Source: Rhizobium etli 8C-3
GTDB taxonomy: Bacteria > Pseudomonadota > Alphaproteobacteria > Rhizobiales > Rhizobiaceae
DNA: 64,000 nucleotides
Assembly: GCF_001908375.1 (NCBI RefSeq)
Contig: NZ_CP017241.1
Location: 995,001-1,059,000 of the forward strand
Direction of reading: 5' to 3'
The notes under the pieces were generated by a model that was not told the origin of the DNA, did not search any database, and worked only from the letters and a program-made list of their open reading frames with translations. Made by a program: the position numbers and the translations under genes. Positions 38,928-48,111 of this stretch are shown in pieces. How positions within the stretch are numbered: the stretch's first letter is position 1; each line of letters starts with the position of its first letter.

Positions 38928-39620
38928 ATGCTGATCTCTGAAATGCAACTGACGAAACGCCAGCTTCTGAGCGGCATGGCCGCCGCGACCGCGACGCTTG
39001 CGATTACCGGCACGGCAAATGCAGCAGCCGAACTTCCGCAGCCGGCTGGCGATGTCGACATGACGGAGGTGCTGAAGCCCGGCCCGCTGCCAGAAATGGC
39101 GCTCGGCAAGCAAGATGCGCCCGTGACCATCGTCGAATATATGTCGATGACCTGCCCGCATTGCGCCAACTTCCACAACACGACCTTCGACGAGATCAAG
39201 AAGAAGTACGTGGACACCGGCAAGGCGCGTTTCATCATCCGCGAATTCCCATTTGATCCGGCGGCAGCAGCAGCCTTCATGCTGGCTCGCTGCAACGCCT
39301 CCAAGCCGGAAGAATTGAGCGCGCCGGAACAGTATTTCCCGATGGTTTCCATGCTTTTCAAGCAGCAGGAAACCTGGGCCGCCGCTGAAGATCGCCGTGC
39401 TGCACTTCTCCAGATGGCCAAACTCGCCGGATTTAGTGAGGATAGTTTTACGAAGTGCTTGACGAACCAGAAGCTTCTGGATGAAGTGAACGCCACGCGG
39501 GAAAGGGGCTCCAAGGAGTTCGGCATCGATGCCACGCCGACTTTCCTCATCAACGGGAAGCGTTATTCTGGAGACATGCCGGTTGACACCATGTCGGCCC
39601 TCATCGACAGCCTGCTTTGA
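38928..39620 (+). CDS. DsbA-family periplasmic thiol-disulfide oxidoreductase
   Basis: This 230-residue exported thioredoxin-fold protein has a leader with KR followed by a hydrophobic core (MQLTKRQLLSGMAAATATLA) and cleavage near NAAA. The active site reads MTCPHCANF (CPHC, typical of DsbA), and the cis-proline loop is ATPTFLING. It belongs to the DsbA/ScsC or BdbD-like class that introduces or isomerises disulfides. The ATG at 38928 follows GGGGAAC. It is 78 bases upstream of smc. Confidence 0.92.
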   Translation: MLISEMQLTKRQLLSGMAAATATLAITGTANAAAELPQPAGDVDMTEVLKPGPLPEMALGKQDAPVTIVEYMSMTCPHCANFHNTTFDEIKKKYVDTGKARFIIREFPFDPAAAAAFMLARCNASKPEELSAPEQYFPMVSMLFKQQETWAAAEDRRAALLQMAKLAGFSEDSFTKCLTNQKLLDEVNATRERGSKEFGIDATPTFLINGKRYSGDMPVDTMSALIDSLL

Positions 39621-39698
39621 TCCGCACCGTTTCAAGATGACGGGCGACGGCGAAAGCCGTGCGCCCGTTTTTTGTTCTGCGCGCCGTGAGGGCGCCGC

Positions 39699-42600
39699 AT
39701 GAAGTTCAACAAGCTCCGCCTCATCGGCTTCAAATCCTTCGTCGAGCCGACCGAATTCATCATCGAGCGGGGTCTGACCGGCGTTGTCGGGCCGAACGGC
39801 TGCGGCAAGTCCAATCTTGTCGAGGCGCTGCGCTGGGTGATGGGCGAGAACTCGTACAAGAACATGCGCGCCTCCGGCATGGACGACGTGATCTTCTCCG
39901 GTTCGGGAAACCGCCCGGCGCGCAACACGGCCGAAGTCGGGCTCTATCTCGACAACAGCGAGCGTACGGCGCCTGCCGCCTTCAACGATAGCGACGAGAT
40001 TCAGGTGACCCGTCGCATCGAGCGCGAACAGGGTTCGATCTATCGAATCAATGGCAAGGAAAGCCGTGCCAAGGACGTGCAGCTTCTCTTCGCCGATGCG
40101 TCTACGGGCGCCCGCTCGCCTTCGATGGTCGGGCAGGGGCGCATCGGCGAGCTGATTTCGGCAAAGCCCCAGGCCCGCCGCCAGTTGCTGGAAGAGGCCG
40201 CCGGCATTTCTGGCCTGCATTCGCGCCGCCATGAGGCCGAACTGCGGCTGCGCGCCGCTGAAGGCAACCTCGAACGCCTTGATGACGTGACCTCGCAGCT
40301 TGAAGGCCAGATCGAGAGCCTGAAGCGCCAGGCGCGTCAGGCAAACCGCTTCAAGACGTTGTCTGCCGAAATCCGCGCGCGCGAAGCCACACTGCTGCAT
40401 ATCCGCTGGGTACAGGCGAAGGAGGCGGAAGCCGATGCAGACAGCGCCCTCAATCAGGCGACCGTCGTCGTTGCCGAAAAGGCCCAGATCCAGATGGAGG
40501 CCGCAAAGGCTCAAGGGGTGGCCAGCCTGAAGCTTCCGGAGCTTCGCGAGAGCGAGGCGCGTGCCGCCGCTGCCCTCCAGCGGCTGCAGATCGCAAAATC
40601 CCAGCTCGAGGACGATGCGAACCGCATCCTGCGCCGTCGCGACGAACTGACGCGTCGCCTGGCGCAACTCGCCGAGGACATTCAGCGCGAGCAGCGGCTG
40701 GTGTCGGACAATGCTGCGATCCTTTCGCGGCTCGATGCCGAGGAGACGGATATTGCGGAGATATTGGCAGATTCTGGCCGCCATGCCGACGAATTGCGCG
40801 AGGCGTTCGAAGGGGCTGCGGCAAAGCTTGCCGACAGCGAGCGCGTTTTCGCAGCGCTGACCGCCGAGCGCGCCGAAGCTGCCGCTGGACGCCATCAGTT
40901 GGAACGGGCGATCCGCGATCTTGCAGACCGCAAGACGCGCCTCGAACGGCAGATGAACGAAGCCAACCGCGAGTTCTCCAGTGTGGCTGAAAAGATTGCT
41001 GCGCTGCCCGATCCCGATGAGAAGCGGGCCGTTGTCGAAGCTGCGGAGACGGCTGTCGCCGAAGCCGAAGCGGTCATCCAGGCGGTCGAACAAGCGCTCT
41101 CCGCAGCGCGCGAGAAAGAAGCGCTTTCACGCGCGCCGGTCGATCAGGCGCGCTCGAAGTTGAATGCGCTGGAAACCGAGGGCCGGACGATCTCGCGCAT
41201 GCTTGCTGCAGGTGCGGCGGCAGGGGAATTTTCGCCGGTTGCCGATGAGCTCCGCGTCGATCGCGGCTTCGAAACGGCCTTGGGCGCTGCCCTCGGCGAC
41301 GATCTGGAATCGCCACTTGATCCGAAGGCGCCCGCCCACTGGTCGGGAAATGGTGATGGCACTTCCGATCCCGCACTGCCGACCGGGGCCGTGCCCTTGC
41401 TGAACCATGTCGGCGCCCCGGCTGCATTGACGCGCCGCTTGAAGCAGATTGGCCTGGTCGCCGACGGCGACGCGATGCGGTTGATGAACGACTTGAAGCC
41501 CGGTCAGCGCCTGGTGACCAAAGATGGCGCCGTCTTCCGCTGGGATGGCCATGTGACCGGTGCCGATGCCCCGAGTGGCGCCGCCTTGCGCCTCGCCCAG
41601 AAGAACCGCCTCGGCGAGCTGGAAAGAGAAGTGTCGCTTGCTCGCGATGTTTTGGCTCAATCGGAGGAACGGCTTGCCATGGCGGGCGAAGCCATTCGCG
41701 GCGAGGAACGCAGGCTTGGCGAAGCGCGTGACATGAACCGCCTATCGGTCCGTCACCTTGCTGAAGCGCGCGACGCGCTGGCTGCCGCCGAACGAGCCTC
41801 CGGCGATCTCATCCGCCGTCGCGACGTGGTTGCAGAAGCCGTCAGCCAGCTCCAGTCGCAGCAGGAAGACCTCGCCGTTCAGGAAGAGACCGCGCGCATC
41901 GAGCTCGAGGACGCGCCGGATCTCACCACACTCGACGGCAGGCTGCGCATTCAACAGGCAGAAGTCGCGACTGATCGCGGTCTTGCGGCCGAAGCGCGCG
42001 CCCGCCACGAAAGCCTGAACCGCGAGAACGAAGCCCGAAAGCGCCGCATCATTGCGATCGGCCAGGAGCGCGAGACCTGGCGCCAGCGCGCCGCAAGCGC
42101 CGAGGATCACATCGCGACCCTGCGCGATCGCGAGGAGGAGGCCCGCGAGGAAGCGGCCGAACTCGAAATGGCGCCGGATGAGTTCGAAGACAAGCGCCAG
42201 GCGCTGCTGAACGAACTGCAAAGAGCAGAAGCCGCCCGCCGTGGGGCCGCCGATCTTCTCGCTGCGGCCGAACTCGTGCAGCGCGAAGCCGATCATAAGG
42301 CCGCCACCGCGCTTTCCGAGCTTGCCGAAAGCCGCGAGCGCCGCGCCCGCGCCGAAGAACGCCTCGTCTCTGCGCGCGAGAAGCGGCAGGAGAGCGAAAG
42401 CCGAATTCGGGAAATGCTCAATGTTGCGCCGCATGAAGCCTACCGCCTGACAGGCCTGCAGGCCATGCAGTCCGTTCCCGACTTGCGCGATGTCGAGCGC
42501 GAGCTGGAGCGGCTGAAGATGGAGCGCGAGCGCCTCGGTGCCGTGAATCTTCGCGCCGAGGAGGAGCAGAAGGAGCTCACCGAGAAGCTCGAGGCGCTGA

Positions 42601-43160
42601 TCAAGGAGCGTGACGACGTCATCGACGCCATTCGCAAGCTCCGCGGTGCGATCCAGAGCCTCAACCGCGAGGGCCGCGAACGTCTGATCGCTGCCTTCGA
42701 TGTCGTCAACGGTCAGTTCCAGCGCCTCTTCACCCATCTTTTCGGTGGCGGCACGGCGGAGCTTCAGCTGATCGAATCCGATGATCCTCTGGAGGCGGGC
42801 CTGGAAATCCTCGCCCGCCCGCCCGGCAAGAAGCCGCAGACGATGACACTGCTTTCGGGCGGCGAGCAGGCGCTTACGGCCATGGCCCTGATTTTTGCCG
42901 TCTTCCTCACAAATCCTGCGCCGATCTGCGTGCTGGACGAGGTGGATGCGCCGCTGGACGATCACAACGTCGAGCGCTATTGCAATCTGATGGACGAAAT
43001 GGCTGCCTCGACGGAGACTCGATTCGTGATCATTACTCACAATCCGATCACCATGGCGCGCATGAATCGACTCTTTGGTGTAACGATGGCCGAGCAAGGT
43101 GTATCGCAGCTTGTTTCCGTCGACTTGCAAACCGCCGAACGCCTTCGCGAAACGGCCTGA
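39699..43160 (+). CDS. smc: Chromosome segregation ATPase SMC
   Basis: SMC forms the condensin dimer with ScpAB and compacts the chromosome. The 1153-residue protein has an N-terminal Walker A (GPNGCGKSNLVEALRWVMG, about residues 28-46), two long coiled coils (about 170-490 and 650-990) around a hinge, and a C-terminal signature LLSGGEQALTAMALIFAVF with Walker B CVLDEVDAPLDDHNV. The hinge region (about 490-650) carries PTGAVPLLNHVGAP. Length is normal, and it is followed by a long gap before ppdK. Confidence 0.97.
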   Translation: MKFNKLRLIGFKSFVEPTEFIIERGLTGVVGPNGCGKSNLVEALRWVMGENSYKNMRASGMDDVIFSGSGNRPARNTAEVGLYLDNSERTAPAAFNDSDEIQVTRRIEREQGSIYRINGKESRAKDVQLLFADASTGARSPSMVGQGRIGELISAKPQARRQLLEEAAGISGLHSRRHEAELRLRAAEGNLERLDDVTSQLEGQIESLKRQARQANRFKTLSAEIRAREATLLHIRWVQAKEAEADADSALNQATVVVAEKAQIQMEAAKAQGVASLKLPELRESEARAAAALQRLQIAKSQLEDDANRILRRRDELTRRLAQLAEDIQREQRLVSDNAAILSRLDAEETDIAEILADSGRHADELREAFEGAAAKLADSERVFAALTAERAEAAAGRHQLERAIRDLADRKTRLERQMNEANREFSSVAEKIAALPDPDEKRAVVEAAETAVAEAEAVIQAVEQALSAAREKEALSRAPVDQARSKLNALETEGRTISRMLAAGAAAGEFSPVADELRVDRGFETALGAALGDDLESPLDPKAPAHWSGNGDGTSDPALPTGAVPLLNHVGAPAALTRRLKQIGLVADGDAMRLMNDLKPGQRLVTKDGAVFRWDGHVTGADAPSGAALRLAQKNRLGELEREVSLARDVLAQSEERLAMAGEAIRGEERRLGEARDMNRLSVRHLAEARDALAAAERASGDLIRRRDVVAEAVSQLQSQQEDLAVQEETARIELEDAPDLTTLDGRLRIQQAEVATDRGLAAEARARHESLNRENEARKRRIIAIGQERETWRQRAASAEDHIATLRDREEEAREEAAELEMAPDEFEDKRQALLNELQRAEAARRGAADLLAAAELVQREADHKAATALSELAESRERRARAEERLVSAREKRQESESRIREMLNVAPHEAYRLTGLQAMQSVPDLRDVERELERLKMERERLGAVNLRAEEEQKELTEKLEALIKERDDVIDAIRKLRGAIQSLNREGRERLIAAFDVVNGQFQRLFTHLFGGGTAELQLIESDDPLEAGLEILARPPGKKPQTMTLLSGGEQALTAMALIFAVFLTNPAPICVLDEVDAPLDDHNVERYCNLMDEMAASTETRFVIITHNPITMARMNRLFGVTMAEQGVSQLVSVDLQTAERLRETA

Positions 43161-43199
43161 AAAACAAGCGTTTTTATAAATACCCAAAAAAGGTCACGT

Positions 43200-43434
43200 C
43201 TGAAAGGACACCTTAACCCAATTGGGTGATGCTCTTTTTTTAGAATTGAATTAGAAGTTGTTTCTAAATGGCGGACCTGAGATGCGGGTCTATGCGCATG
43301 TTGGATCGACCGGGTGGCATACCGACTAAGGGCAGTCGGATTTATCCGGTTTAGTGTACCCCCCGTCCAGTTTCCTGGCTGGACGGAAACAAGGCTTTGC
43401 GGGAAGGTTGTTGCAGTCCCGCAAAGCTTTTTTC
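43200..43434 (+). ncRNA. Candidate structured small RNA between smc and ppdK
   Basis: Three successive hairpins occur: CCGACT-AGTCGG (43322-43339, loop AAGGGC), CCGTCCAG-CTGGACGG (43363-43386) and GCTTTGCGGGA-TCCCGCAAAGC (43394-43427), the last followed by TTTTTTC, a good Rho-independent terminator. A plausible promoter (TTGAAT, then about 14 bases, then TAAAT) lies near 43245-43270. The 5' end is uncertain. It could be a trans-acting small RNA or a terminated leader of ppdK. I match it to no named RNA family. Confidence 0.5.
43394..43434 (+). terminator. Rho-independent terminator in the smc-ppdK gap
   Basis: An 11-pair perfect stem (GCTTTGCGGGA with TCCCGCAAAGC), 12-base loop and TTTTTTCTT tail, 129 bases before the ppdK start. 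It has no U-tract on the other strand, so it works for plus-strand transcripts. Confidence 0.85.
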
Positions 43435-43562
43435 TTCCCCATTCCAATCAATCGGTTCGAAACGGCGAGCATCCGTTGTGCGGTGCAATATTTCGCCGTA
43501 TTTGTCGATTTTCATTTCAGGACCAAGGGAATAAGCTGGTCCTGATTTTGATCGGGGGGAAG

Positions 43563-46235
43563 ATGACCAAACTGGTCTATACGTTCGGCAGCGGTCAGGC
43601 GGAAGGTCGCGCGCGCGACCATGACGTTCTCGGCGGTAAGGGCGCCAATCTGGCCGAGATGTGCAGCCTTGGCCTGCCGGTGCCGCCAGGCTTTACCATT
43701 GTCGCCGATGCCTGCAGCGCTTATTACACGCTCGGCAGACGGATCGATGCGGGCCTGAAAAATGAAGTCCGCCGGGGACTGGAGACGATCGAGAGGGCGA
43801 CTGGTCGGCAGTTCGGCGCAAAGGATCGGCCGCTGCTCTTGTCCGTCCGCTCAGGCGCCCGCATTTCCATGCCGGGCATGATGGACACGGTTCTCAATCT
43901 CGGCCTCAACGACGAAACCGTGCAGGCGTTGGGACATGATGCGGGCGACGCCCGTTTTGCCTGGGATAGCTACCGCCGCTTCATCCAGATGTATGCTGAT
44001 GTCGTCATGGGCCTCGATCACGAAATTTTTGAGGAGATCCTGGAAGACCAGAAGGCGCGTCTCGGCCATGAGCTCGAAACCGAGTTGACAGCCGGCGATT
44101 GGCAGCATGTCGTTTCCCTTTATAAGGAGCTGATCGAGGAGGAACTCGGTGAGGAATTCCCGCAGGATCCCGAAGAGCAACTGTGGGGTGCCATCGGTGC
44201 CGTATTCGCAAGCTGGATGAGCGCGCGCGCCGTCACCTATCGCCAGCTCCATAACATTCCGGGAGGCTGGGGCACGGCCGTCAACGTCCAGGCCATGGTC
44301 TTCGGCAATCTCGGCAATGCGTCGGCAACCGGTGTCGCCTTCACGCGCAATCCCTCGACCGGCGAAAGGTCGCTCTACGGCGAATTCCTTGTGAATGCGC
44401 AAGGCGAAGACGTCGTCGCCGGCATCCGCACGCCCCAAAGCATTACGGAGGAGGGCCGCATCAACTCCGGTTCCGACCGCCCGTCGCTGGAAAAGCTGAT
44501 GCCGGAGGCTTTCGAGGAACTCACCGGTATCTGCGCCGAGCTCGAAGCGCACTACCGCGACATGCAGGACATCGAATTCACGATCGAGCGCGGCAAGCTA
44601 TGGATGCTGCAGACGCGCTCCGGCAAGCGCTCGACAAAGGCAGCGATGAAGATCGCCGTCGATATGGTGGATGAGAAGCTTATAACCGAAGAGCAGGCGG
44701 TGCTGCGCATCGAGCCGTCAACGCTCGACCAGCTTCTGCACCCGACGATCGATCCTCGCGTGGACCGCCAGGTGATCGGTACCGGATTGCCGGCTTCGCC
44801 GGGGGCTGCGACCGGTGCGATCGTCTTCACCGCGGAAGAGGCAGTCGCGGCGGAAGAGGAGGGCCGCAAGGTCATCCTGCTTCGCGTCGAAACGAGCCCG
44901 GAGGACATCCACGGCATGCATGCCGCAGAAGGTATCCTCACCACGCGCGGCGGTATGACCAGCCACGCAGCGGTGGTTGCCCGCGGCATGGGCGTCCCCT
45001 GCGTGGTCGGTGCGGGAACGATGCGCATCGATCTCCGCAACGAGCGCCTTATTGGTGTTGGCGTGACGCTGAAAAAGGGCGACATCATCACCATCGACGG
45101 CTCGGCCGGGCAGGTATTGAAGGGCGAGGTTCCGATGATCCAGCCGGAGCTTTCCGGGGATTTCGGCCGCATCATGGGCTGGGCCGACAGGCTCCGCCGC
45201 ATGACGGTGCGCACCAATGCCGATACGCCCGCCGACGCGCGCGCTGCGCGTGCCTTCGGCGCGGAAGGCATCGGCCTTTGCCGCACCGAACATATGTTCT
45301 TCGAAGGCGAGCGCATCCATGTCATGCGTGAGATGATCCTCGCCGAAGACGAGAAGGGCAGACGTGCTGCGCTCGACAAGCTGCTGCCAATGCAGCGGTT
45401 GGATTTCACGGGCCTCTTCACCGTCATGCACGGCCTGCCGGTGACGATCCGCTTGCTCGATCCGCCGCTCCACGAATTCCTGCCGAAGATTGAGGAAGAG
45501 ATCGTGGATGTCGCCGCTGCCATGGGCATGGAGGCGGCCGCACTCCGCCAGCGTGTGGAGGCGCTGCACGAATTCAACCCGATGCTCGGCCACCGCGGCT
45601 GCCGGCTTGCCATTTCCTATCCCGAGATCGTCGAAATGCAGGCGCGCGCCATTTTCGAGGCGGCCGTTGCCGCCGCGCAGGAAACGGGGTCGGCCGTCGT
45701 CCCGGAAATCATGGTGCCGCTCGTCGGCCTGCGTTCAGAGTTGGATTACGTGAAGGAACGGATCGACGCGGTTGCCGGGGAGGTGATGGCCGAGGCTGGC
45801 ATGAAGATCGACTATCTCGTCGGAACCATGATCGAGTTGCCGCGGGCAGCCCTGCGCGCACACAAGATCGCCGAGGCAGCCGAGTTCTTCTCCTTCGGCA
45901 CCAATGACCTGACGCAGACGACCTTCGGCATTTCGCGTGACGATGCCTCCGCCTTTATCCCGACTTACCAGCGCAAGGGGATCATCGAGCACGATCCTTT
46001 CATCTCCCTGGATTTCGACGGTGTCGGCGAGCTGATCAGCATCGCTGCAGAACGCGGCAGGCGCACACGCAATGACATGAAGCTCGGCATTTGCGGCGAG
46101 CACGGCGGCGATCCTGCCTCGATCCATTTCTGTGAGACGATCGGCCTCGATTATGTCTCCTGTTCGCCGTTCCGCGTGCCGATTGCGCGGCTCGCGGCGG
46201 CTCAGGCCGTCATCAGTAACGGTCAGCGGCGGTAA
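43563..46235 (+). CDS. ppdK: Pyruvate, phosphate dikinase
   Basis: PPDK interconverts pyruvate and phosphoenolpyruvate using ATP/AMP and phosphate. The 890-residue protein has an N-terminal ATP-grasp domain (GGKGANLAEMCSLGLPVPPGF), a central phosphohistidine domain with the catalytic histidine in GGMTSHAAVVARGMG, and a C-terminal TIM barrel (GLCRTEHMFF, TNDLTQTTFGISRDD, GICGEHGGDP). The ATG at 43563 follows GGGGGGAAG. The open frame extends upstream to 43314 but covers the putative RNA, so it is not coding. It overlaps the convergent lipoprotein gene by 13 bases. Confidence 0.97.
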   Translation: MTKLVYTFGSGQAEGRARDHDVLGGKGANLAEMCSLGLPVPPGFTIVADACSAYYTLGRRIDAGLKNEVRRGLETIERATGRQFGAKDRPLLLSVRSGARISMPGMMDTVLNLGLNDETVQALGHDAGDARFAWDSYRRFIQMYADVVMGLDHEIFEEILEDQKARLGHELETELTAGDWQHVVSLYKELIEEELGEEFPQDPEEQLWGAIGAVFASWMSARAVTYRQLHNIPGGWGTAVNVQAMVFGNLGNASATGVAFTRNPSTGERSLYGEFLVNAQGEDVVAGIRTPQSITEEGRINSGSDRPSLEKLMPEAFEELTGICAELEAHYRDMQDIEFTIERGKLWMLQTRSGKRSTKAAMKIAVDMVDEKLITEEQAVLRIEPSTLDQLLHPTIDPRVDRQVIGTGLPASPGAATGAIVFTAEEAVAAEEEGRKVILLRVETSPEDIHGMHAAEGILTTRGGMTSHAAVVARGMGVPCVVGAGTMRIDLRNERLIGVGVTLKKGDIITIDGSAGQVLKGEVPMIQPELSGDFGRIMGWADRLRRMTVRTNADTPADARAARAFGAEGIGLCRTEHMFFEGERIHVMREMILAEDEKGRRAALDKLLPMQRLDFTGLFTVMHGLPVTIRLLDPPLHEFLPKIEEEIVDVAAAMGMEAAALRQRVEALHEFNPMLGHRGCRLAISYPEIVEMQARAIFEAAVAAAQETGSAVVPEIMVPLVGLRSELDYVKERIDAVAGEVMAEAGMKIDYLVGTMIELPRAALRAHKIAEAAEFFSFGTNDLTQTTFGISRDDASAFIPTYQRKGIIEHDPFISLDFDGVGELISIAAERGRRTRNDMKLGICGEHGGDPASIHFCETIGLDYVSCSPFRVPIARLAAAQAVISNGQRR

Positions 46236-46492
46236 TAGCGAGGATAGTAGATCGGGCGGGTGAAGTCGTCGAAGTTTTCGTCTGCCTGGGCGCGAAACGC
46301 GCGCGCGTCAGCGCGCCTGTCGAGATCGATGCGCTGCAGGCAGGTGGCAAAAGCGTCGGTGCCGCGCCTGAAGCCGTAGCCGAGGCATCGCCGCTCGTCG
46401 GCAGCCCGCCGTTCTTCCGGCGTGAGAGTCTGGCAGGCCGACAGGCTGATCGCGATGGCGGCGAGGGACAGGGAAAGAGCGGAAATACGCAT
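46223..46492 (-). CDS. Small lipoprotein
   Basis: This 89-residue protein has a lipoprotein signal (MRISALSLSLAAIAISLSAC, cysteine at about residue 20) and a charged, aromatic C-terminus (FDDFTRPIYYPRYYRR). I recognise no known domain. Its 3' end overlaps the end of ppdK on the opposite strand by 13 bases. It is probably a membrane-anchored periplasmic protein. Confidence 0.72.
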   Translation of the reverse strand: MRISALSLSLAAIAISLSACQTLTPEERRAADERRCLGYGFRRGTDAFATCLQRIDLDRRADARAFRAQADENFDDFTRPIYYPRYYRR

Positions 46493-46578
46493 TCACATTC
46501 TCCGATGCATGAACCGGTCGCCAGACAAAAGGCGATTTGCCGGCTCACGTCAACAAACATCGGAAAACGCGGCTGAGA

Positions 46579-46968
46579 TCAGATTCGTTCCAGCACCTCG
46601 ATGAAGGCATCGGCGAACTGCACGAGATGTGCGGTTTCCTCATCCGGCGCCTGCACGCGGATTTCCGAGCCATTGCCATCGAGAACGGCAAGCACGACGC
46701 GCATTTTGGTGCTCGCCGACGGGATGCGCAGAACGGCGATGCGCCGGCAATTCTCGATCAGCCCGGCTGCCGGAAGATCGAACAGGAATTCGCCGTCTGC
46801 ATTGGCGGCAGCTGCGCGCACGGCCTCGCAAAAGCCCTCTTCGCCGCCGTTATAGCCTTCGAGCGAAAGCTCGAGCTCGAGAAGCTCCATCGGCAGGAAG
46901 GACTCGGATGGATCGCTTGCCCCAAGCGATGGTACCTGTGGTCTTTCTGTTGTTTCCGATGAAAGCAT
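46579..46968 (-). CDS. Conserved hypothetical protein
   Basis: This 129-residue acidic protein without signal peptide or membrane helix has an internal block LELELSLEGYNGGEEGFCEAV and ends with FADAFIEVLERI. I recognise no family with certainty. The ATG at 46968 is preceded by AGGAGA with normal spacing, which decides the start. It lies between the small lipoprotein and DUF1499 genes and shares a divergent upstream region with the latter. Confidence 0.68.
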   Translation of the reverse strand: MLSSETTERPQVPSLGASDPSESFLPMELLELELSLEGYNGGEEGFCEAVRAAAANADGEFLFDLPAAGLIENCRRIAVLRIPSASTKMRVVLAVLDGNGSEIRVQAPDEETAHLVQFADAFIEVLERI

Positions 46969-47156
46969 CGATTTTCTCCTGATCCTTCCCGTTGGCGGCA
47001 ATCCGCCGGAGCTGTGTTTCTAAGTCACATGTCACATATCAGATGTTGCTTATTAAAGCCACCGTCGCCTTTTGGTGGATTGCAGCCCTTGCGCGGAGAC
47101 AACAGTTTCAATTTAGGCGAATCTTGCCATAAACAAGTGTGGGTGCTTCTTGCGCC

Positions 47157-47181
47157 TTCGCAGGCGGTTTGCGCCTGCGAA
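47157..47181 (+). promoter_or_regulatory. Perfect hairpin just upstream of the DUF1499 start
   Basis: TTCGCAGGCG and CGCCTGCGAA pair perfectly around a 5-base loop, ending 15 bases before the ATG at 47197. It would sit over or next to the ribosome site, so it may limit translation, or it may be a protein-binding site. No U-tract follows, so it is not a terminator. Confidence 0.5.
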
Positions 47182-47196
47182 TAACCGGTAAGTTTG

Positions 47197-48102
47197 ATGG
47201 CCATCCGCTTTGACCGCCCCGTTTCCAGTTCGGCCCGCTTCGCGCGGCGCTTCGGGGCGTTTGCACTGGTCCTCTGGGTCGCGGTGCTGGTCGCGCACCG
47301 CTTCGGCGGGCTTGCCACGCCCTATCTCGTGCTGCTCTTGCTTGTCTCCATCGGCTTTGCGCTGCTTGCCGCCTTGCTTGCGGCCATCGGTCTTAGAAGC
47401 CTCTGGGTGTCCGGAGCCGAAGGCGGCCTCGATGCGTTGAAAGCGCTGATCTTTGCGATCCTTCCCCTGGGTTTCGGCGGATTCATCGCAGAGCGCTATT
47501 TCACGCTGCCGGCCATCTACGACGTGTCGACGGATGTCGTTTCAGCGCCAGACTGGCTTTCGCCGCCACATGCAGATCAGATCTGGATGAAACGCAATCC
47601 CGACGGGTCGCCGCAGGCGCGCGACCAGCAGCTCCTCGCCTATCCGGAACTGACCGGTCGGCGTTATGAAGGCGCGATCGACCGCGTCCTCGAAGCGGTC
47701 AGGAAAGTGGCGAAGCTGGATGGCATCACGATCACCGCAAGTGCTGGCGAAGGCGAACCGGTCCGCGATCTCGAGGATGCGCCGGCAAGGCCGCAGCCGG
47801 ATGGCGATGCCGTCGCCGAAGCGCCCGATCAGGTTCCCGTTCCCACGCCGAGGCCCTATGAGGACGATGTCGCAAAGCTCATTCGCGACGCAAACGGCGT
47901 GACGCTTCAGGGCGAAACGCGCACGCTCATCATCGGCCTGCACTTCGACGTCGTCATCCGGCTGCGGGAAGAAGCCGAAACCACTTTCGTCGACCTCCGC
48001 GTCGCCTCCCGCTACGGCCAGCACGACCTTGGCCTCAGCGCCGAAATCGCCGACCATTATCTCGAAGCCCTCGACATGGAACTTCTGGGCATTGCGGGGT
48101 AA
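47197..48102 (+). CDS. DUF1499 domain membrane protein
   Basis: This 301-residue protein has three N-terminal membrane helices (about residues 18-38, 42-68 and 82-105) followed by a soluble part. The DUF1499 pattern is visible in AISYPE-like LAYPELTGRRYEGAIDRVLE and the late LIIGLHFDVVIRLREE and FVDLRVASRYGQHDLG blocks. The family has no known activity. The ATG at 47197 directly follows a TTG at 47194; the ATG is preferred. It converges on the DUF4166 gene nine bases downstream. Confidence 0.82.
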   Translation: MAIRFDRPVSSSARFARRFGAFALVLWVAVLVAHRFGGLATPYLVLLLLVSIGFALLAALLAAIGLRSLWVSGAEGGLDALKALIFAILPLGFGGFIAERYFTLPAIYDVSTDVVSAPDWLSPPHADQIWMKRNPDGSPQARDQQLLAYPELTGRRYEGAIDRVLEAVRKVAKLDGITITASAGEGEPVRDLEDAPARPQPDGDAVAEAPDQVPVPTPRPYEDDVAKLIRDANGVTLQGETRTLIIGLHFDVVIRLREEAETTFVDLRVASRYGQHDLGLSAEIADHYLEALDMELLGIAG

Positions 48103-48111
48103 GAAGAAAGC

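Noticed and set aside
43314..43562. N-terminal extension of ppdK upstream of 43563
   Set aside because: The frame is open but passes through three hairpins and a terminator; the ATG at 43563 has a good ribosome site and gives the family's normal start.
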